5,044 nt of DNA from Gammaproteobacteria bacterium (lineage in GTDB: Bacteria > Pseudomonadota > Gammaproteobacteria > Steroidobacterales > Steroidobacteraceae): the NCBI GenBank assembly GCA_005877965.1, contig VBNP01000272.1, forward strand, positions 1 through 5,044, in the 5' to 3' direction. The notes under the pieces were generated by a model, which was not told the DNA's origin, made no database searches, and worked only from the letters and a program-made list of their open reading frames with translations. Shown piece after piece: positions 1-5,044 of this stretch; within the stretch, counting starts at the first letter, position 1, and each line of letters opens with the position of its first letter. Both the position numbers and the translations under genes were made by a program.

Positions 1-2
1 CT

Positions 3-1229
3 TCCGCCTGCCCCAGTCGGGACAAGAACTGGGTGCTGGCCGCGGCGGTGTTGGGATCGACCATGGCGTTTGTCGACGAATCCGTCGTCAACGTCGCGCT
101 GCCGACGATCGAGGCCGATCTCGGTACCACGCTTGCGGCGATGCAATGGGTCATCAACGCCTACACACTGTGCATGTCCGCTCTGCTGCTGATCGGCGGC
201 GCGGCCGCGGACCGCTTCGGGCGCCGCGTGCTGTTCCTCACCGGCGTCATCACTTTCACGCTGGCTTCGATCGCCTGTGGCTGCGCGCCGGACATCGCGA
301 CGCTGATCGCAGCGCGCGTCGTCCAGGGCGTGGGGGCGGCGCTGCTCATTCCCTGCTCCCTGGCGATCATCGGCGCTGCGTTCGAGGAGCAGGAACGCGG
401 TGCCGCGATCGGGATCTGGTCGGGCGCCTCGGCGCTGGCCGCCGGCGCCGGTCCGCTGCTCGGGGGCTGGCTGGTCGATCATCTGTCCTGGCGTGCGATA
501 TTCCTGATCAATCCGCTGATCGCCATTCCGACGTTGTGGATTGCCGTGCGCCGTCTGCCGGAGAGCGCTGATCCCAGCGCGCACGCCGCTCTCGATTGGC
601 GCGGCGCGGCGCTGGCGTTCGGCGGACTGGGCAGTCTGGTATACGGGCTGATCGCCGCTTCCAGGCTCGGCTGGGGGGATGTGAGCGTGGTCGGAGCGCT
701 GACGGCAGGCGCGCTGCTGTTGTTGGGGCTGGTGCTGGAGGAGCGGCGCAGCGCTGCGCCGATGATGCCGCTGCGACTATTTGGATCGCGCACGTTCAGC
801 GGGGTCAACCTGCTCACCCTGTTTCTCTACGGCGCGCTCGGCGGCGCGTTCTTTCTGCTGCCGTTCCTATTGATCCAGGCACATGGATTTTCGGCGACCG
901 CGGCCGGCGCTGTCTATCTGCCGTTCACGCTCGTGCTCGCGGTGCTGTCGCGCTGGTCCGGAGGACTGGCCGATCGCTTTGGCGCACGGCGGCCGCTCAT
1001 CATCGGGCCGCTCATCGCGGCCGGTGGTTTCGTACTGCTCGCGGCCGTCAGCGGCGCGCGGCCGTACTGGGCCTACCTCGGACCAATGATAGTGCTCGGC
1101 TTCGGAATGGCCGTCACCGTGGCGCCGCTCACGACCACGGTCATCAACTCCGTAAAGGAGCGCGAGACGGGCGTTGCCTCCGGCATCAACAAGTCGCAGA
1201 TTCGCTGGTCGCGACGGCGCGGCTGGTGA
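3..1229 (+). CDS. MFS transporter, DHA2 (EmrB/QacA-like, 14-TM) family; 5' partial and frameshifted near the 3' end
   Basis: Inner-membrane proton-driven drug/metabolite efflux permease; the substrate cannot be read from the sequence. Numbered from the GTG at 33, residues 12-24 (AFVDESVVNVALP) are the DHA2 first-helix signature, 55-65 (GGAAADRFGRR) is motif A, 95-99 (RVVQG) is the motif B region, 131-145 is the antiporter motif C (GASALAAGAGPLLGG), and 311-320 is a second motif-A-like loop. The GTG at 33 is unlikely to be the start: the frame stays open to the window edge, and the ten residues before it (ending KNW) fit the usual Trp-Val-Leu lead-in to helix 1, so the gene begins upstream of the window. 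After VASGIN (residues 381-386) the sequence should continue into the loop and helices 13-14, but it ends in a basic tail (KSQIRWSRRRGW) and a TGA. The missing last helix is found in frame 2 just downstream. The gene is convergent with hpnA and probably unrelated to hopanoid synthesis. Confidence 0.9.
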   Translation, partial: SACPSRDKNWVLAAAVLGSTMAFVDESVVNVALPTIEADLGTTLAAMQWVINAYTLCMSALLLIGGAAADRFGRRVLFLTGVITFTLASIACGCAPDIATLIAARVVQGVGAALLIPCSLAIIGAAFEEQERGAAIGIWSGASALAAGAGPLLGGWLVDHLSWRAIFLINPLIAIPTLWIAVRRLPESADPSAHAALDWRGAALAFGGLGSLVYGLIAASRLGWGDVSVVGALTAGALLLLGLVLEERRSAAPMMPLRLFGSRTFSGVNLLTLFLYGALGGAFFLLPFLLIQAHGFSATAAGAVYLPFTLVLAVLSRWSGGLADRFGARRPLIIGPLIAAGGFVLLAAVSGARPYWAYLGPMIVLGFGMAVTVAPLTTTVINSVKERETGVASGINKSQIRWSRRRGW

Positions 1230-1258
1230 TGTCGGCGGCGGCGGGGCTGGCCCTCGCC

Positions 1259-1278
1259 AGCGCGGCGGCCGCCGCGCT
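1259..1278. repeat. 20-bp perfect palindrome at the convergent gene junction
   Basis: Bases 1259-1278 equal their own reverse complement over all 20 positions, centred on GGCC between 1268 and 1269; the match fails at 1258/1279. It is almost pure G/C and lies in the Ala-rich codons of the MFS remnant. It is also 18-37 bases past the hpnA stop in the direction of hpnA transcription. It has no U-tract, so it is not a canonical intrinsic terminator, though it could fold into a GC hairpin in either transcript. Alanine codons (GCG/GCC) readily generate such symmetry by chance. Confidence 0.6.
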
Positions 1279-1281
1279 CAC

Positions 1282-1291
1282 GATTCGAATC
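1282..1291. repeat. 10-bp perfect palindrome (GATTCGAATC)
   Basis: This perfect 10-bp palindrome is separated from the 20-bp palindrome by three bases and directly abuts the TAG of the MFS remnant. It lies between the two convergent stops and their upstream coding sequence. A protein-binding or processing role is possible, but nothing in the sequence proves it. Confidence 0.4.
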
Positions 1292-1295
1292 TAGG

Positions 1296-2282
1296 TCAAC
1301 GCAGATACCCCTGCTCGCGAAACCAGCGCACTGCGTCCTCGAACGCCTGGGTCGGCGCCCGCCATTGGTAGCCGAGCTCGTGCACCGCTTTGGCGCTCGA
1401 AAAGAACATGCGCTTGCGCGCCATGCGCACGCCTTCGAGGGTAATTCGGGTGGTGCGCCCGGTGATTCTCGCGAAGGCCTCGGACACATGGGCGAGCGGC
1501 AGGACCGCTGCGAGCGGCAAACGAATGCCGGGCGCCCTGCGACCGACCAGGAGAGCGATTGCCGCGAGAATCTCGCGCAACATCATGTCCTGCCCGCCCA
1601 GAATGTAGCGCTCACCGGTTCGCCCGCGATGAAACGCCATCAGGTGCCCGGCAGCGACGTCATCGACGTGTACGATGTTGAGTCCCGTATCGACGTACGC
1701 GGGCATGCGCCCGCACGCGGCGTCCACGACCATCCGGCCGGTCGGCGTGGGCTTTACGTCCCCCGGCCCGATGGGGGTCGACGGGTTGACGATGACCACC
1801 GAGGTGCCTGCCTGCGCCGAATCGCATACGAGCTGCTCGGCCAGGTACTTCGAGCGTTTGTAGTGGCCGATCATGTCCGCGAGCGCCACCGGTGTTTCCT
1901 CCGTGCCGGGCGAGCCGTCGGCAGGCAAGCCGATGGTGGCGACACTGCTCGTGTAGACGACGCGTGAGACGCCGGCCCGGCTGGCGGCGCTGAGGATATT
2001 GCGCGTCCCCTCCACATTGGTTCGATACAGCTGCTGCGGCTCGAGCGCTCCGAGGCGGTAGTCCGCCGCCGCATGAAACAACGCCCGACAATCCGCGAGC
2101 GCGCGCTCGAGTGATGGGCCGTCGGCGAGATCTCCGGCGACGGTGTCTACCGCAAGCTGTTGCAGATTGCGGCGATCGGAGCCGGCGCGCACCAGGGCCC
2201 GGACCTGCCAGCCCGCTGCCACGAGGGCCCGGGCGACCGCCGAGCCGACGAAGCCCGTCGCGCCTGTGACCAGCGCCCTCAT
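1296..2282 (-). CDS. hpnA: HpnA, hopanoid-associated NAD(P)-dependent sugar epimerase/reductase (extended SDR)
   Basis: A complete 328-residue cytosolic extended short-chain dehydrogenase/reductase of the hopanoid-associated epimerase type. The N-terminal Rossmann nucleotide motif is TGATGFVG (residues 6-13). The catalytic region has Ser in TSS (111-113) and the YxxxK pair Y141/K145 (YKRSK). NPSTPIGPGD (166-175) and VHVDDVA (204-210) are typical of this family. The length matches the usual size of about 330 residues. Its ATG overlaps the hpnG stop by four bases (ATGA at 2282-2279), there is no strong Shine-Dalgarno, and translation is probably coupled to hpnG. The TGA at 1296-1298 is one base from the TAG of the convergent MFS remnant. 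The family is found in hopanoid clusters, but its substrate is not firmly established. A role in processing the ribosyl side chain produced by HpnG is my inference. A generic dihydroflavonol-4-reductase-like label would be the alternative. Confidence 0.95.
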   Translation of the reverse strand: MRALVTGATGFVGSAVARALVAAGWQVRALVRAGSDRRNLQQLAVDTVAGDLADGPSLERALADCRALFHAAADYRLGALEPQQLYRTNVEGTRNILSAASRAGVSRVVYTSSVATIGLPADGSPGTEETPVALADMIGHYKRSKYLAEQLVCDSAQAGTSVVIVNPSTPIGPGDVKPTPTGRMVVDAACGRMPAYVDTGLNIVHVDDVAAGHLMAFHRGRTGERYILGGQDMMLREILAAIALLVGRRAPGIRLPLAAVLPLAHVSEAFARITGRTTRITLEGVRMARKRMFFSSAKAVHELGYQWRAPTQAFEDAVRWFREQGYLR

Positions 2283-2956
2283 GAGTTGGCGGCGTCTGGC
2301 ACGATCGGGAACGCATGCCGGGCCGGGCTGCCGGCGCGCGCCACCGTGCCCAGAGAGCGCCGCGCTGCGCGATAGCGCGGCAGCAGGCGGATCAGCGCCG
2401 CGAGATCACCGGGCGCCAGCGCGAGTGAGGCGATCAGGCGGCCGATCTGCAAACGCCCCGCGCTGTGGGCGGCGGCCAGCACGGCCCGAGGCAGGGTATC
2501 TGCGGCGGTATCCACGATCACTCGCACGGCAATGAACGGCAGCGCGTGGGAGCCGGCCACCTCCGCGACCGCGACACTCTCCATGTCCACCGCTGCGGCA
2601 CCAGTTTCGCGAAAGGCCGCGGCTTTGTCGGCGATGGCTCCGATCGCCTGCGGGCTCGTCAGCAGCTTGCCGCCTGCTACCGGGCGGTGCGCAGCGACCG
2701 CAGCGCTCAGGCGCTCTCGCCAATAGCGCGCAGTCATGACAGCCGTGCCCTCGCGCGAAATCACTTCGCTCGGCAGGAGTATCGTCCCGCAAGCGAGCGC
2801 CGGATCGAGTCCCCCGGCCATACCCCAGCTGATGAGTGCCGTCGCGCCGGCATCGATGAGGGCGCGCGCGCCGCACGCCGCAGCGCTGCCGCCGATCCCG
2901 CTCACCGCCAAGCTGGCGCGCCTCGGCCGCGAGAGCCGAGACGATGCCGACAACAT
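2279..2956 (-). CDS. hpnG: HpnG, adenosylhopane nucleoside phosphorylase; N-terminus out of frame
   Basis: Purine-nucleoside-phosphorylase/MTA-SAH-nucleosidase superfamily enzyme. HpnG is known to remove adenine from adenosylhopane, yielding ribosylhopane for bacteriohopanetetrol synthesis. In the 225-residue frame from ATG 2956, the core is visible from residue 16: LAVSGIGGSAAA (16-27), ISWGMAGGLDPAL (42-54), the family's acidic-Met-Glu signature VDMES (123-127), and RVIVDTAADTLP (145-156), whose Asp residues fit the purine-binding/acid position. Residues 1-15 (MLSASSRLSRPRRAS) are basic and unlike the family: they are a wrong-frame reading of DNA that encodes NVVGIVSALAAEARQL one frame away. 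The present ORF therefore lacks the true first beta strand and is likely impaired as written. The gene abuts the shc stop and its own TGA overlaps the hpnA ATG. It has no promoter of its own. Confidence 0.88.
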   Translation of the reverse strand: MLSASSRLSRPRRASLAVSGIGGSAAACGARALIDAGATALISWGMAGGLDPALACGTILLPSEVISREGTAVMTARYWRERLSAAVAAHRPVAGGKLLTSPQAIGAIADKAAAFRETGAAAVDMESVAVAEVAGSHALPFIAVRVIVDTAADTLPRAVLAAAHSAGRLQIGRLIASLALAPGDLAALIRLLPRYRAARRSLGTVARAGSPARHAFPIVPDAANS

Positions 2957-2960
2957 TCAA
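2910..2960 (-). pseudogene. hpnG: Out-of-frame true N-terminus of hpnG, with a probable TTG start
   Basis: On the minus strand from 2960, the codons read TTG-AAT-GTT-GTC and encode (M)NVVGIVSALAAEARQL. This is the first beta strand and 'AEAR' helix start typical of HpnG/nucleoside phosphorylases. The frame differs by one base from the downstream HpnG core, which resumes at LAVSGIG (codon at 2911-2909). The TTG start would overlap the shc TGA as TTGA, matching the 4-base overlaps at both neighbouring junctions, which supports TTG 2960 over ATG 2956. The linker between EAR and the SGIG strand is also shorter than I expect (about four residues instead of ten or more), which points to a small deletion as well as a frame change. 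The expected linker length is from family knowledge, not an alignment. Confidence 0.65.
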
Positions 2961-4954
2961 TGGGTGGTTCCGAGCCGTGTCAGGGTGCGGTACGCCGCCA
3001 GCGCCCAGAGAGGAAAATAGGCGCAATAGCCGTGATATCTGAGGTAGAACACTCGCGGGAACCCCGGGGCGGTGAAGGTCGGATCGCTCCAGAGCCCGTC
3101 GGCCTGCTGGGATCGCAGCAGGTATTCAACGCCGCGTCGCACCGCAGCGGAGCCGGCCTCCCCGGCCGCGAGCAGTCCGAGCAGCGCCCAGGCGCTCTGG
3201 TGCGGAGTGCTCGCCGATTTTCCCCCGGCCGGATGCCGGTCCGCGTAGCTGTCATTGGTCTCGCCCCAGCCGCCGTCTGCATGCTGCCGGGCTACCAGCC
3301 AACTCACGGCGCGGCGCGTGGCGGGATCGTCCGGGCTGATGCCAGCCTGCGCGAACGCAGTCAGCACCGACCAGGTACCGTAAATGTAGTTCGTGCCCCA
3401 GCGGCCGAACCACGAGCCGTCCGCCTCCTGCTCCGCGCGCAGGAAGGCGATCGCCCGCCCGAGCGCCGCCTGGTCCTGGGGACGGCCGACCCGCGCCAGC
3501 ACCGTCACCACCCGGGCGGTGACATCGCTCGTGGGCGGATCCAGGAGCGCGCCATGATCCGCGAATGGAATTTTGTTGAGGTAGTAATGGGTGTTGTCGA
3601 CGTCGAACGAAGCGAATCCGCCGTTGCGGCTCTGCATACCGACGAGCCAATCCAGGGCGCACTGCACGGTATGTGAGTAGCGTGCCGGATCGCTCGCCTG
3701 GTGCATCGACCAGGCGACGACAGCCGTGTCGTCAAGGTCGGGATAATGACTGTTCGAGAACTGAAAGGCCCAACCGCCGCCAGCCAGATGCGGTCGGCGC
3801 ACGCGCCAGTCTCCGGGGGCGTCGGGGAGCTGCAGCGGCTGCAGCCAATCAAGCGCCCGCACGGAAGCGGCGAGTGCGCCAGCGCCGCCCGTCTCCTGCA
3901 GCGCAAGGCTCGCCAACGCGCTATCCCAAACCGGTGACACACACGGTTGGCAATAGGCGCTGGAGGGGTCGACCACCAGAAGCTTATCGAGGGCACGCTT
4001 GGCGGCGAGCCGCCGCGGGTCACTGCTGGCGTACCCGAGAACCGCCAGCGCTTCGAGCGCGTTGACCATGGCGGGAAAGATGGCACCGAGGCCGTCCTCG
4101 CCGTTCAACCGTTCGAGCACCCAGGCCTCCGCGCGGCGCGTGGCGTACGCGCGCATCGCGTTGGGAACCAGTGGATCGATCATGCGGCCCAGCCGGTCGA
4201 GCGCCAGAAAGACCCGGCTCAGAATGTCGGCGCGCCCGCCGGGGCCTCGAAAATAGTGGCGCTCCTGCTCGGGCGGCGTCGTAAACAACTCGCGAATCTG
4301 CACGTTGCGTGGGTTTGCGGCCACGGGCTTGCGCGTGCATAGAATGAGAAGCGGCACCATCACCGTGCGCGACCAGTAGGAGACCTTGTTCAGATGGAAG
4401 GGAAACCACCGCGGCAGGAGCACGATCTCGACTGGAATATAGGGCACGCCGCGCCATGGAATCTGCCCGAACAGCGCGAGTGTGATACGCGTGAACACGT
4501 TGGACCGGGCCGCGCCGCCGCGCTCCAGAATTGCCGCGCGCGCCCGCACCATGTGGGGCGCCAGGGGGCTGTCGCCCGCGAGCTTCAGGGCGAAGTACGC
4601 CTTGACGCTGCAGCTCATGTCGAAGTCGCCACCGTGGTACAGAGGCCAACCGCCATGCTCGGCCTGACGAGCGCGCAGATAAGCTGCGAGTTTCGCCTCC
4701 AGAGGAGCATCGATTTCCTCCAGGAAGTGCATCATCAGGACGTACTCGGCGGGAATGGTACAGTCCGCCTCCAGCTCGAACAGCCAGTAACCCTGTGAGC
4801 TCTGCACACTGATCAGCGCGTCACGCGCGGCGGCAATCGCGCGATCCAGCGGCGAGAATTCCGTGAGCCGGTGAACCTTGTGCGCGGGCGCCTCGGAGCG
4901 CGCCGCATTCGGCGCCACCGCCAGCGAATCCCGCGTGGGCGAGCCGCGATTCAC
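2957..4954 (-). CDS. shc: Squalene-hopene cyclase (HpnF)
   Basis: A complete 665-residue monotopic membrane class II terpene cyclase that converts squalene to hopene/hopanol, the committed step of hopanoid synthesis. The protonating DxDD motif is D406-L-D-D409, within YPDLDDTAVVAW. QW repeats are visible at 51-57 (QSSQGYW), 97-103 (QAEHGGW), 441-447 (QSRNGGF), 509-515 (QEADGSW), 557-563 (QHADGGW) and 616-622 (QQADGLW). Other family blocks are RLNGEDGLGAIFPAMVN (282-298), QPCVSPVWDS (336-345) and the C-terminal FYLRYHGYCAYFPLWAL (636-652). The residue aligned with the His that supports the catalytic Asp in the Alicyclobacillus enzyme appears to be R481 (DVTARV), a substitution I recall in proteobacterial enzymes. 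The length is normal. The GTG start at 4954 is chosen for its GGGAG ribosome-binding site and its GTGA overlap with the upstream stop. The frame stays open to the window edge, but the 30 upstream codons look non-coding in this frame. The first 30 residues are a poorly conserved leader. Confidence 0.97.
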   Translation of the reverse strand: MNRGSPTRDSLAVAPNAARSEAPAHKVHRLTEFSPLDRAIAAARDALISVQSSQGYWLFELEADCTIPAEYVLMMHFLEEIDAPLEAKLAAYLRARQAEHGGWPLYHGGDFDMSCSVKAYFALKLAGDSPLAPHMVRARAAILERGGAARSNVFTRITLALFGQIPWRGVPYIPVEIVLLPRWFPFHLNKVSYWSRTVMVPLLILCTRKPVAANPRNVQIRELFTTPPEQERHYFRGPGGRADILSRVFLALDRLGRMIDPLVPNAMRAYATRRAEAWVLERLNGEDGLGAIFPAMVNALEALAVLGYASSDPRRLAAKRALDKLLVVDPSSAYCQPCVSPVWDSALASLALQETGGAGALAASVRALDWLQPLQLPDAPGDWRVRRPHLAGGGWAFQFSNSHYPDLDDTAVVAWSMHQASDPARYSHTVQCALDWLVGMQSRNGGFASFDVDNTHYYLNKIPFADHGALLDPPTSDVTARVVTVLARVGRPQDQAALGRAIAFLRAEQEADGSWFGRWGTNYIYGTWSVLTAFAQAGISPDDPATRRAVSWLVARQHADGGWGETNDSYADRHPAGGKSASTPHQSAWALLGLLAAGEAGSAAVRRGVEYLLRSQQADGLWSDPTFTAPGFPRVFYLRYHGYCAYFPLWALAAYRTLTRLGTTH

Positions 4955-5043
4955 GGTACCGAGCTCCCGTTGGAGCGGCCACTCGAGCCTTCCAGCTGCG
5001 AGCGCAGACGCCGACGGCTGTATTCCGTCACCGCCGGATCTGG
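4951..5043 (-). CDS. C-terminal 30 codons of an unidentified upstream operon gene (partial)
   Basis: The minus-strand frame from the window edge is open for 30 codons and ends in a TGA that overlaps the shc GTG as GTGA. The deduced tail begins PDPAVTEYSRRRLRSQLEG and finishes in a Gly/Ser-rich stretch. Third codon positions are mostly G or C, and more so than in the in-frame shc extension. Of the other two minus-strand frames, one hits a stop at once and the other is the shc frame. In hopanoid clusters the gene before shc is often hpnE, hpnD or a transport gene, but I do not recognise this tail and cannot assign it. Too little sequence is present for a function call. Confidence 0.5.
   Translation of the reverse strand, partial: PDPAVTEYSRRRLRSQLEGSSGRSNGSSVP
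4964..4968 (-). promoter_or_regulatory. Ribosome-binding site for shc (GGGAG)
   Basis: GGGAG on the minus strand lies nine bases before the GTG at 4954-4952. It supports this GTG as the shc start. It lies inside the 3' end of the preceding gene, as expected for an overlapping operon. Confidence 0.6.
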
Positions 5044-5044
5044 T

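Larger units (their letters stand above)
1193..1294 (+). pseudogene. Out-of-frame C-terminal remnant of the MFS transporter (last TM helix)
   Basis: Read in frame 2, this stretch encodes VADSLVATARLVMSAAAG followed by an Ala/Leu-rich segment ending LTIRI and a TAG at 1292-1294. This looks like the final helix of DHA2 permeases, which commonly have an 'F..G.R.VM' lead-in followed by an Ala-rich hydrophobic helix. The transporter frame (frame 3) ends at 1229, so this piece is not translated as part of that protein unless a frameshift occurs. Family members usually have several tens of residues between VASGIN and this helix, and here they are absent, so I infer a deletion of tens of codons that was not a multiple of three, with its junction around 1191-1199. 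The TAG lies one base from the opposing hpnA stop, as expected for the original gene end. The family comparison is from memory, not an alignment. Confidence 0.7.

Noticed and set aside
596..1294. A 232-codon frame-2 plus-strand open frame read as an independent gene
   Set aside because: Most of it is an out-of-frame Arg-rich reading of the MFS gene; only the last ~33 codons are protein-like, and they fit as the displaced MFS C-terminus.
1365..1967. A 200-codon plus-strand open frame antisense to hpnA
   Set aside because: Low-complexity Arg/Gly/Ala/His composition and full overlap with the well-conserved hpnA; no ribosome-binding site or domain seen.
2406..3026. Minus-strand frame starting at ATG 3026 as a longer hpnG start
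   Set aside because: It would overlap shc by about 70 bases and adds residues unlike HpnG; only the stretch from TTG 2960 to about 2910 looks genuine, and beyond that the frame is nonsense.
2465..3676. A 403-codon plus-strand open frame antisense to hpnG and shc
   Set aside because: It lies opposite two clearly recognised genes, is rich in Arg/Gly/Ala/Pro with no family motifs, and is the usual shadow frame in GC-rich coding DNA.
4430..4560. Possible promoter or small RNA inside shc on the plus strand
   Set aside because: No convincing -35/-10 pair, terminator or structured element was seen; the region is conserved cyclase coding sequence.
4955..4966. SacI-KpnI site pair identical to a 12-base cloning-vector polylinker order, with an XhoI site nearby
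   Set aside because: The match stops at both ends of the 12 bases, and the reading frames of the upstream gene and shc pass through with a sensible ribosome-binding site and overlap, so chance is more likely than vector sequence.

Overview
The window is a stretch of GC-rich (roughly two thirds G+C by eye) bacterial chromosome carrying part of a hopanoid biosynthesis cluster on the minus strand, facing a drug-efflux-type MFS transporter gene on the plus strand. The set squalene-hopene cyclase, HpnG and HpnA, with tight overlaps and GTG/TTG starts, suggests a proteobacterium (beta or gamma is my guess). The taxon cannot be fixed from this sequence alone.

Layout. Bases 3-1229 (+) encode a 14-TM DHA2-type MFS permease. 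It runs in from upstream of the window without a visible start and loses its frame near the 3' end; its true C-terminal helix continues in another frame to a TAG at 1292-1294. One base further on lies the stop of hpnA (1296-2282, -). Reading leftward on the minus strand, the operon is: the last 30 codons of an unidentified gene (5043-4951), shc (4954-2957), hpnG (2956-2279, with its original N-terminus probably starting at TTG 2960) and hpnA (2282-1296). Three consecutive junctions use 4-base stop/start overlaps (GTGA, TTGA, ATGA), so the genes are almost certainly co-transcribed and translationally coupled. The window contains no intergenic gap large enough for an internal promoter.

How the genes work together. 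Shc cyclises squalene to hopene/hopanol. HpnH (not in this window) then adds an adenosyl group. HpnG removes adenine from adenosylhopane to give ribosylhopane. HpnA is an extended SDR-type NAD(P)-dependent sugar epimerase/reductase whose exact reaction is unsettled; its coupling to hpnG fits a step on the ribosyl side chain.

The most notable observation is that two of the four main genes carry the same type of lesion: an apparent internal deletion that also shifts the reading frame (MFS near 1191-1199; hpnG near 2905-2918), while shc and hpnA are intact. This may be a consensus/assembly artefact or real decay. A pair of perfect palindromes (20 bp and 10 bp) sits at the convergent junction of the MFS gene and hpnA. 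I found no clearly novel system, mobile element, CRISPR array or RNA gene.
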